This document shows, piece by piece, positions 1 to 5,511 of a DNA stretch of 10,320 nucleotides. Within the stretch, counting starts at the first letter, position 1; each line of letters begins with the position of its first letter. The stretch is taken from assembly GCA_045649145.1 (NCBI GenBank), contig JAZRPK010000021.1, forward strand, positions 1 through 10,320, written 5' to 3'. The position numbers were made by a program, and so were the translations under genes. Under the pieces are notes generated by a model that saw only the letters and a program-made list of their open reading frames with translations, was not told where the DNA came from and ran no database searches. The DNA comes from HGM11525 sp045649145 (GTDB taxonomy: Bacteria; Bacillota; Clostridia; UBA1381).

Positions 1-16
1 CTGAAAAAAGAAACGG

Positions 17-64
17 AATCCCCCAGTCAGCAGTAGCTGACAGCCCCCTTTAGGCAAGGGGACC
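17..64 (+). repeat. Double-hairpin intergenic repeat, copy A
   Basis: This is the first of three copies of a two-hairpin element. It starts with AATC (17-20). Five bases later comes arm 1, GTCAGC (26-31) with GCTGAC (36-41) around a 4-base loop. Arm 2 follows, CCCCTT (45-50) with AAGGGG (56-61) around the loop TAGGC (51-55). Copies B and C, near 4951 and 5079, share the order, the spacing, the TAGGC loop and the flanking TT/AA, but have different arm-1 sequences that still pair. No T-run follows arm 2, so this is not a standard terminator. It sits just upstream of the ribosome binding site of the 80-aa gene at 107. Elements of this shape are, as I recall, scattered through Clostridia genomes; I could not check that here. 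Confidence 0.85.
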
Positions 65-106
65 AATAATGAAATAATAAAGTTTAATTAACAGGAGGAA
101 AAAACT

Positions 107-349
107 ATGACACTTAAAAATGCGGTAAATGAACTTATGGATTATGCGAAGGTTCACAACTGTGTCCTGCATGTTGCGTATGCAAAGAAATCTTACGAGA
201 TTAAAAACGATGACAGCGATTATATGAAGCAGTCGGAGCTTGACGAGGCAAAGGCTTTCCTCGATAAAAACTACAACATTGTAGTCGATGCAAGAAAAAC
301 AGGTGATGAGACCGATTATGATGAGGCTCTTGCATTATGGAAGAAATAA
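107..349 (+). CDS. Small hypothetical protein upstream of the amidase (80 aa)
   Basis: I do not recognise this protein. The start is well supported: AGGAGG at 93-98 lies 8 bases before the ATG. The 80-residue product is soluble and charged, with a helical N-terminal part (LKNAVNELMDYAKVHN), a possible short beta segment (VLHVAYAKKSYEI), and a second helix-rich half ending in DYDEALALWKK. It has no transmembrane segment or signal peptide, so it is not a holin despite its place next to a lysis gene. Its last 13 bases overlap the start of the amidase gene, so the two are probably co-translated. It could be a small lysis-cassette or virion accessory protein. Only the existence of the gene is firmly supported. 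Confidence 0.8.
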   Translation: MTLKNAVNELMDYAKVHNCVLHVAYAKKSYEIKNDDSDYMKQSELDEAKAFLDKNYNIVVDARKTGDETDYDEALALWKK

Positions 350-1059
350 AGCTTATAAAGGCAAGGGATGAAAACTACGGCAGGAAAAGAGCTCTGTGCG
401 GTATAGAGTACATAGTTGTGCATTATACCGCCAACAAGGGCGACACGGCAGCGGCAAACGCAAAATATTTCAAAAACAATGCCGTTAACGCATCTGCACA
501 CTACTTTGTGGACAAGAATACGATTATTCAGTCTGTGCCTGATGACTATATTGCATATTCGGTAGGCGGAAGCAGGTACAAAAACACAAAGGGCGGAAGC
601 TTCTACGGCAAATGCACAAATACAAACAGCATATCGGTAGAGCTTTGTGACTGCTATTACGGTGTTCCTGATGAGACAGCCAAGAGAGCGGCCGGATTGA
701 TAACCCATCTGATGTCCGTATACGATATTCCTATCGAAAGAGTCATAAGACATTATGACGTTACAGGTAAGCTATGTCCTAAGCCGTACGCTGAGGATGA
801 CGGCTTGTGGGAGGAATTTAAGGCAAGGTTAGGAGAGATTGATATGAAAGAATTAAATGCACTTAAAAAGCGTGTAGAGGAGCTTGAAAAAGAGCACGCA
901 GTCTACAACTACATAGACGCTAATATGCCGAAATGGATAAAAGAGATAACCGAATGGGGACTTGAAAAAGGGATTATCAAGGGTACCGGCGAAGGTCTTG
1001 GTATGACAAGGACTAAGGCTGAAAATTTGGTTATGATAAAAAATGCGCTGGGTGAATAA
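337..1059 (+). CDS. N-acetylmuramoyl-L-alanine amidase (phage endolysin type)
   Basis: This 240-aa protein is a zinc amidase of the Amidase_2/PGRP fold (T7 lysozyme relatives), which cuts the bond between N-acetylmuramic acid and L-alanine in peptidoglycan. The catalytic domain spans about residues 1-165. Predicted zinc ligands are H29 (VVHYTAN), H139 (RHYDVTGK) and C147 (KLCP). K145 lies two residues before the cysteine, as K128 does in T7 lysozyme, and H55 (AHYFVD) sits where T7 has its active-site Tyr. Residues 170-190 form a short coiled coil (LNALKKRVEELEKEH). The last 50 residues (WIKEITEWGLEKGIIKGTG) look like a single SLH-like wall-binding unit. There is no signal peptide, so release would need a holin, and none is in the window. 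The start overlaps the upstream gene; GAGG at 323-326 is a modest ribosome site, so coupling is likely. A terminator follows directly. It could instead be virion-borne, but the architecture favours an endolysin. Confidence 0.93.
   Translation: MEEIKLIKARDENYGRKRALCGIEYIVVHYTANKGDTAAANAKYFKNNAVNASAHYFVDKNTIIQSVPDDYIAYSVGGSRYKNTKGGSFYGKCTNTNSISVELCDCYYGVPDETAKRAAGLITHLMSVYDIPIERVIRHYDVTGKLCPKPYAEDDGLWEEFKARLGEIDMKELNALKKRVEELEKEHAVYNYIDANMPKWIKEITEWGLEKGIIKGTGEGLGMTRTKAENLVMIKNALGE
831..846 (+). promoter_or_regulatory. Internal ribosome binding site and in-frame start inside the amidase gene
   Basis: AGGAGAG (831-837) lies 6 bases before an in-frame ATG (844-846), which is codon 170 of the amidase. 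The site is stronger than the one at the gene's own start. Initiation here would give a separate 71-aa product (844-1059) made of the coiled coil plus the SLH-like tail, without the catalytic domain. The ATG falls exactly at the domain boundary. Secondary starts that release a wall-binding domain are known from some clostridial phage endolysins, where the short form assembles with the full-length enzyme. That this one is used is an inference. Confidence 0.6.
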
Positions 1060-1060
1060 G

Positions 1061-1095
1061 AAGAAAGGGCAGATACTTTTCTGCTCTTTCTTTTT
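1061..1095 (+). terminator. Rho-independent terminator after the amidase gene
   Basis: A 13-bp stem pairs 1061-1073 (AAGAAAGGGCAGA) with 1080-1092 (TCTGCTCTTTCTT), with one G-U pair and a 6-base loop (1074-1079). It runs into five T residues (1091-1095). It begins one base after the amidase stop codon. This is a textbook intrinsic terminator and closes the amidase transcription unit. Confidence 0.92.
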
Positions 1096-1103
1096 GTGCG
1101 ATA

Positions 1104-1130
1104 ACTGACCACTTGGAAGGGTTATAATAC
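1104..1130 (+). promoter_or_regulatory. Candidate promoter for the structural genes
   Basis: A perfect -10 hexamer, TATAAT, lies at 1123-1128, between the terminator and the next gene. Transcription would start near 1135 and leave a leader of about 28 bases before the ATG at 1163. The -35 is poor: at 17-base spacing the hexamer is GATAAC (1100-1105), and the better-looking CTGACC (1104-1109) is only 13 bases away. This would fit a phage late promoter that needs an activator. The placement after a terminator is the main support. Confidence 0.45.
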
Positions 1131-1162
1131 AGTAAAATTTAAGATATTAGGAGAGTGAGAAA

Positions 1163-2659
1163 ATGGCAATTGCAAAAGAATATCCGGTAATAACGGGCGG
1201 GGGTGATGTATCATACACAAAACCCACAGCTAGCGGAGGGAAGACGGCTGTAACAGAGTCTATCAGTAGCTTTAACAAAAACAGAGGAGTGGCAGTAAGT
1301 TCGGGAGGAAATTATAACCCAAAAACAACTGCAGCTGCACCAACAAATTTAGTGTACAAAGGCGGACCTGCCACACCGAACACGTTGCCTTACACGGGTG
1401 GAAAACCGACTTCTGTGGACCTGTACGGCGGGAGCGGTGCCGGCAGTACATATTCTGCGCCGACTGTAAGAAAGACTGTACCATACGATACGGCGAGCGG
1501 AGGGTACGGGATAAGGGCATCCTTTGAGAACAGCGGTCTTGATGCAAGTAAGCTTGGGTACGATGGTCAATATGTCACCTATAACGGAATAAAGCTAAAG
1601 CCGACCGCAAATGTAAATGGTACTACATACGCATCGCAAAAGGATATTAACGATTTTCTATTTCGTTCGTACAGGTCAGACGGGCGAAATCTGGTACAGG
1701 CTAATCAGTACATAAACGGATACGGAATGAACGGAGTTGGCTGGAACAGCGCAACAAGGCAGGTAACGGTAAACGGAAAGCCGATTGATTACGCATACAT
1801 TGACGAGAACGGCAATGCCTGGGTTGACGAAGATATTATAAGAAATGCGTATGATGAGGCTGCAAGGAATAGCGGCATTATGTCGCAGCGTGGATTATTT
1901 GATGCGTACATCAAAATGATGAATGAAAATGACAGCAGGCGTGATGAAATACTTAACGAGCGGTGGAGCTATACGGCAGAGGATATGGAAAGGGATGCGG
2001 CATATCAGGCGTACAAGGAAATGTATGAGCGTCAGGCGGCAAAGGCATACAAGGACCAGCTGGGTTATCTGGCGGGTAAGAACGGCGGGGGGCTTTCTTC
2101 GGCGGCACAGCTGGCGGCATCGGCGGCGTACAATGAGCAAATGCAAATGCTCTCTGACAGAATACCAGAGCTGCAGCAGATGGCATACAACCGTTGGATT
2201 GATGACCGTAATGCACGTCTTAACGGCATAGCAGCTAAGGAAAGCAATGCATATAATCAATATGCCGTGGGCGCTGATTCGACCCGCAGTGCATTAGAGC
2301 GTGAGGATGCATTAAGAGCGGCGGCGCTCCAGAGAATGTACGAGCCGATAAACTTGCAGAACGCAAGGAGCGAGGCTACACAGAATGCATTTAATGCCGC
2401 ATATCAAAGCGGTACAATGAGAGGTGAATGGACCGACGATGAGGCAATGATACTCGGTCTTAAGAGAAAGCCTGACGGAACGTGGCCGAAGCCCTGGGAG
2501 GTCGAGATAGACTATAACAATGCATTGTGGAAATATGTGGAACAGCCACAGATGATTTGGCAGTATGCACAGGAGATGGCAGCGGCGGATAATGACACGC
2601 AAAATAATATTAAGCTATTACAGTATCAAAAAGAGCTTGAGGGAGAAGAAGATTGGTAA
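1163..2659 (+). CDS. Putative virion structural or ejection protein (498 aa)
   Basis: I do not recognise a named family. The start is clear: AGGAGAG at 1149-1155, 7 bases before the ATG. Residues 1-120 are low in complexity and rich in Gly, Ser, Thr, Pro and Tyr, probably extended or disordered. Residues 137-232 hold two similar beta-hairpin-plus-helix units, YVTYNGIKL... (from 137) and QVTVNGKPI... (from 200), both followed by an NG turn and a helix (KDINDFL / EDIIRNAY). Residues 230-450 are strongly helical and rich in Ala, Gln, Glu and Met (for example SSAAQLAASAAYNEQMQML). The C-terminus is acidic. There is no signal peptide or membrane segment. It is the first gene of the nozzle-adaptor-portal unit. 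Helical Ala/Gln-rich proteins next to podovirus tail genes are often internal ejection proteins, so that role is plausible. A tail-needle or tail-fibre-attachment role is an alternative. The gene is certain; the role is an inference. Confidence 0.7.
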   Translation: MAIAKEYPVITGGGDVSYTKPTASGGKTAVTESISSFNKNRGVAVSSGGNYNPKTTAAAPTNLVYKGGPATPNTLPYTGGKPTSVDLYGGSGAGSTYSAPTVRKTVPYDTASGGYGIRASFENSGLDASKLGYDGQYVTYNGIKLKPTANVNGTTYASQKDINDFLFRSYRSDGRNLVQANQYINGYGMNGVGWNSATRQVTVNGKPIDYAYIDENGNAWVDEDIIRNAYDEAARNSGIMSQRGLFDAYIKMMNENDSRRDEILNERWSYTAEDMERDAAYQAYKEMYERQAAKAYKDQLGYLAGKNGGGLSSAAQLAASAAYNEQMQMLSDRIPELQQMAYNRWIDDRNARLNGIAAKESNAYNQYAVGADSTRSALEREDALRAAALQRMYEPINLQNARSEATQNAFNAAYQSGTMRGEWTDDEAMILGLKRKPDGTWPKPWEVEIDYNNALWKYVEQPQMIWQYAQEMAAADNDTQNNIKLLQYQKELEGEEDW

Positions 2660-2681
2660 CAGACGGTTAGGAGTGATGTGA

Positions 2682-4931
2682 ATGAAATATCCGATAGTAC
2701 AGGCGAATAGTAACGGGCGAGCGGTGACGTCGACATTTCTCGGCATTAACCGTCTGCCTGAGGGAACGGAAGGAGAAGGGACAGAGTTTAGAAATCTGTC
2801 CCTTGAGCTATATCCTGCGGCGGCGACGGGCGGTCTTTCGGACACAGGTGAGGCATTATACATAAAAAACGATGACGGCGAGAAAGAGTCGATTGACTTT
2901 ACAAAGCTGCAGGCTGTTGCCGATGTGCACGATGACGGCGGTGTGATGTATCTTACGGGTGTATATGACGGCGATTTTTATTATGAGGGCATAAAGAGAG
3001 GATATTACAAATGTGACAATGATGCGTTTTTGATATCTGCAGGTGATAAGATACAAATAGAAAAATTTGCGAAGACGTACGTTATATTTGCGAAAAAGGA
3101 AAACAGCAGCGTAGTGTGGAGCTACAACGAGAACGGCACAGATGATGTGGCGGATAAGGATGCGAGAGAGAAGGATGGGTTGCTTGTAACGGAGATAGTA
3201 AAGCATACGTTACTGTTAAACAGCGCTGACGACTCTGTAATGTCTATATACAGGATGTGTGCAAGTGAAGTTGAGGGGAACGTAATTGATAATAATACAG
3301 CTAGGCTTGAAAAAGTTACCGGGAAAGAATACTACTTTATGTACCCAACTAAAAAAACATTGTTTGGTTTAGCTTGTGAGAATGACAGTAATGGAAAAAA
3401 AATAATAAAGGATATTCCGCTAATAGAAGAATATAACTCTCTTGTCGGAGCAAGGATAAAGCTCAGAACTTATCTGTCTGACTTTGATGATGAACACTAT
3501 TCATTTAATGATAACAAAGATGAGCACCCAGTTGTATTTGTTGTTGATGCTGCAGGAACGGGAGATACGTTGGGTGACAATATAAAAGATATCGAGGCGG
3601 GAAGGTATGGTCGAATAGATTTTAACATTTCGCAGAATTTCTTCGATTCCCCTGTTTTCTATCCATACTATATCAATACGGAGAAGAAGTCTGCTGAAAT
3701 AAAATGTTATAATGTCTATGGAACTGAAAATGTTAGAGGTTTAGTATGGCCTACCATGGAGGGTAAAAAAAACATTGACAGTGGAATACCGGAAAGTGGA
3801 ATGGGGATAATAGGTCATTTCGAAAAGTGGAACGATGAAATTAAACGTTATGACCCATATAATACCGGAACGGCGAATGCGATTTGGAAACGTGTATTTA
3901 TAAATGAAAATGGCGAGAAAGAAGAATTGAAGCCGCTTTACAGCTCAGGCAATTCTGGTGAGGTTGTTAGCTACTATTCAGAATATGCAGTTAACTCATA
4001 TAACACCATCCCCATAAAAAGCATAGGCATAGAAACTGAGGGTGTGCGATTATCGCATATGACTGCGTACAAGGGAAGGATATTTGCCTGTGTTAATGAC
4101 GGGAGTATGTTGGTGGCGTCGGAGCTTGGGAGTTACACAGACTTTGGTGAGTTTGAGGGAGTATCTACCGACAGCGGATATTTTAACTCGCTTACATCGG
4201 GGAAATATACGGGCATATCGGAATATCAGGGAACGTTGGTAGTCTTTAAGGCGGACAGGATTAGTGTGTATTATGGTGACACACCTTCTGATATGGTGTT
4301 ATCGCACGAGATAAAGAATGTCGGGTGCATTGATTCGGACAGTATCAAGGAGGTGGGCGGTGTGCTCTATTTCCTTGGCCGTGACGGTTTTTATGCTTAT
4401 TCGGGAGGACAGCCTCAGTGCATTTCGAGAAAGCTTGGCAAGGTATTTAAGTCTGCAAAAGCGTTCGTTCACGGAAGAAGGTATTATGCGGCTACGGAGG
4501 ATGAGCTTTTGATATATGATACCGACACGGGTGCGTGGACAAGCTCTGAGAAGATTGAAATAAAGGCCATATGCGGTGAGCGGTTATTTTTGGCAGACGG
4601 GAGCATAAAGAAGGTGCTGGGTAACGATGAATGGTCGGGCGAGTGGACATATGAGAGTATGGATATATTCGAGGACATAATAGACGACAAGGGCATAAAC
4701 GAGCTATACATACGTGCAAAGCTTGACGGTGAGCTTGAGGTGAAGACTGTTACAGACGGTGAGGAGCGTTCCCATATGACTATAACAGACAACGGTGAGC
4801 GTGTTAAGGTATGGAGAGTGCCTGTAAAGCTCTTGCACGGCAATTATTACAGGATAAGGCTTGAGGGCAAGGGGAAGTGTATTTTATATGCAATTGAGCG
4901 GAAGTGTTATGCAGGAGGGCGAGTCCGCTAA
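2682..4931 (+). CDS. Tail nozzle/hub protein, P22 gp10 / T7 gp12-like
   Basis: This 749-aa protein is likely the tail tube or nozzle component that closes the DNA channel of a short-tailed phage. The start follows AGGAG (2669-2673) by 8 bases; an earlier in-frame ATG at 2676 is followed at once by TGA. Residues 460 to about 660 show a series of beta-propeller-like blades, each a short strand set with a conserved aromatic-Gly pattern: YKGRIFACVNDG, YQGTLVVFKADRISVYYGD, VGGVLYFLGRDGFYAYSGG, VHGRRYYAATEDELLIYDTD, GERLFLADGSIKKVLG. Both the P22 and T7 nozzle proteins carry a propeller, and the adaptor and portal genes follow directly. The last 80 residues are beta-rich (YYRIRLEGKGKCILYAIER). The middle, about bases 3240-4030 (residues 187-450), is clearly richer in A+T than either end, suggesting a domain exchanged by recombination. 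At 749 aa it is near T7 gp12 and well above P22 gp10. I am fairly sure of the class but not of the exact family. Confidence 0.75.
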   Translation: MKYPIVQANSNGRAVTSTFLGINRLPEGTEGEGTEFRNLSLELYPAAATGGLSDTGEALYIKNDDGEKESIDFTKLQAVADVHDDGGVMYLTGVYDGDFYYEGIKRGYYKCDNDAFLISAGDKIQIEKFAKTYVIFAKKENSSVVWSYNENGTDDVADKDAREKDGLLVTEIVKHTLLLNSADDSVMSIYRMCASEVEGNVIDNNTARLEKVTGKEYYFMYPTKKTLFGLACENDSNGKKIIKDIPLIEEYNSLVGARIKLRTYLSDFDDEHYSFNDNKDEHPVVFVVDAAGTGDTLGDNIKDIEAGRYGRIDFNISQNFFDSPVFYPYYINTEKKSAEIKCYNVYGTENVRGLVWPTMEGKKNIDSGIPESGMGIIGHFEKWNDEIKRYDPYNTGTANAIWKRVFINENGEKEELKPLYSSGNSGEVVSYYSEYAVNSYNTIPIKSIGIETEGVRLSHMTAYKGRIFACVNDGSMLVASELGSYTDFGEFEGVSTDSGYFNSLTSGKYTGISEYQGTLVVFKADRISVYYGDTPSDMVLSHEIKNVGCIDSDSIKEVGGVLYFLGRDGFYAYSGGQPQCISRKLGKVFKSAKAFVHGRRYYAATEDELLIYDTDTGAWTSSEKIEIKAICGERLFLADGSIKKVLGNDEWSGEWTYESMDIFEDIIDDKGINELYIRAKLDGELEVKTVTDGEERSHMTITDNGERVKVWRVPVKLLHGNYYRIRLEGKGKCILYAIERKCYAGGRVR

Positions 4932-4950
4932 GCGAAAAAATGAGATAGAC

Positions 4951-5000
4951 AATCCCTCCACCGCTGGTGCGGTCCCCCTCCCTTTAGGCAAGGGAGGCTT
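4951..5000 (+). repeat. Double-hairpin intergenic repeat, copy B
   Basis: The element starts with AATC (4951-4954). Five bases later, arm 1 pairs ACCGC (4960-4964) with GCGGT (4969-4973) around TGGT. Arm 2 pairs CCTCCCTT (4977-4984) with AAGGGAGG (4990-4997) around the loop TAGGC. Geometry matches copies A and C exactly up to arm 1, while arm 1 itself shares almost no sequence with them. The downstream sequence (CTTGGCG) has no T-run, so termination is unlikely. Confidence 0.9.
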
Positions 5001-5078
5001 GGCGTGGGTGAAGCGAGCGGTGATTGGATGACGTTGACTGTGGAGGACGAGTGAGATAGGGAGATATATCTACCGATA

Positions 5079-5130
5079 AATCCCCTCGCCACTTGCGTGG
5101 CCCTCTCCCCTTTAGGCAAGGGGAGCTTTT
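5079..5130 (+). repeat. Double-hairpin intergenic repeat, copy C
   Basis: The element starts with AATC (5079-5082). Five bases later, arm 1 pairs GCCAC (5088-5092) with GTGGC (5097-5101) around TTGC. Arm 2 pairs CTCCCCTT (5105-5112) with AAGGGGAG (5118-5125) around TAGGC. CTTTTGG follows, so a weak terminator-like effect is possible but the T-run is only four bases. The element ends about 10 bases before the ribosome site of the adaptor gene, so its folding could influence translation of that gene. Confidence 0.9.
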
Positions 5131-5152
5131 GGAGAAGTGAAAGGAGAAGAAT

Positions 5153-5509
5153 ATGACATATGAGAAGGTTTTTGAGAAAATAAATGACTTATATCCTAAC
5201 GAGTATCAGCAGGATGGTAACGGCAGGTACAAGGACTGGTGCCGCGAGGTAGACAGCGAGGTTATAAGAAACACTAAAAGAGAGAGTACCCCTATGCGAT
5301 TTATTGACGCTGAGGGGGAATGTTTGATACCTGAGCCGTACAGTGATGCATACATATTCTACATATGCGCACAGATAGCCTTTTGGCAGAGGGATTATGA
5401 CGCATACAATGCGCACATATCGCTCTACAAGGCGAGGATGGACGAGTATAATGCGTGGTATTTACGCACATACGGCGGAGAGGTAAAAAGCTTTAGGAGG
5501 TGGATTTAG
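5153..5509 (+). CDS. Head-tail adaptor, P22 gp4 / T7 gp11-like
   Basis: This 118-aa protein is likely the ring protein that joins the portal to the tail nozzle. The start follows AAGGAG (5141-5146) by 6 bases. It is mostly helical. Residues 60-105 carry the pattern typical of podovirus adaptors: PYSDAYIFYICAQIAFWQRD followed by YDAYNAHISLYKARMDEYNAWY, i.e. a helix with aromatic residues, then a Y-N-x-x-x-x-x-(F/Y) helix packing against it. It is shorter than P22 gp4 (166 aa) and T7 gp11 (196 aa), so it is a minimal version. Its stop codon (TAG, 5507-5509) shares one base with the start codon of the portal gene. Position between the nozzle and the portal supports the call. Confidence 0.78.
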   Translation: MTYEKVFEKINDLYPNEYQQDGNGRYKDWCREVDSEVIRNTKRESTPMRFIDAEGECLIPEPYSDAYIFYICAQIAFWQRDYDAYNAHISLYKARMDEYNAWYLRTYGGEVKSFRRWI

Positions 5510-5511
5510 TG
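5495..5511 (+). promoter_or_regulatory. Ribosome binding site fixing the portal start at GTG 5509
   Basis: AGGAGG (5495-5500) lies 8 bases before the GTG at 5509-5511. A longer reading from the GTG at 5500 is possible, but that codon overlaps the last base of the ribosome site itself and could not be served by it. The TAG stop of the adaptor gene and this GTG overlap as TAGTG, a common arrangement for translational coupling. Confidence 0.85.

Larger units (their letters stand above)
4932..5152. other. Repeat-bearing intergenic gap between nozzle and adaptor genes
   Basis: This 221-base gap has no open reading frame worth calling: the ATG at 4940 meets TAG after one codon. It breaks an otherwise tightly packed gene cluster. 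It contains repeat copies B and C in the same orientation, about 128 bases apart from AATC to AATC. The 8-mer TGAGATAG occurs just upstream of both (4941-4948 and 5052-5059), and the palindrome AGATATATCT lies at 5062-5071. The stretch between the copies (5001-5051) shows no further feature. The gap ends with AAGGAG (5141-5146), the ribosome site of the adaptor gene. Confidence 0.8.

Noticed and set aside
316..753. 145-codon open frame on the - strand opposite the amidase gene
   Set aside because: It lies wholly opposite a well-supported amidase, has no convincing ribosome site, and its Cys/Val-rich product looks like an antisense shadow.
1895..2260. Overlapping + and - frames of 60 to 121 codons within the 498-aa gene
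   Set aside because: They are Arg-, Pro- and Cys-rich products of a GC-rich, Ala-rich stretch read in the wrong frames; the main frame has the start signal and a sensible composition.
3240..4030. Diversity-generating retroelement variable region in the nozzle gene
   Set aside because: No template repeat or reverse transcriptase is seen in the window, and the composition shift affects the whole segment, not scattered adenine-linked sites.
4974..5000. Hairpin copy B as an intrinsic terminator of the nozzle gene
   Set aside because: The stem is strong but no T-run follows it, and the same element lies upstream of genes at other places.
17..5130. CRISPR-like array made of the three similar repeats
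   Set aside because: The copies are dispersed and unevenly spaced, differ in sequence, and have no spacer-sized intervals or cas genes nearby.
5500..5508. GTG at 5500 as the portal start
   Set aside because: This codon overlaps the AGGAGG ribosome site; GTG 5509 has correct 8-base spacing and a TAGTG coupling overlap.
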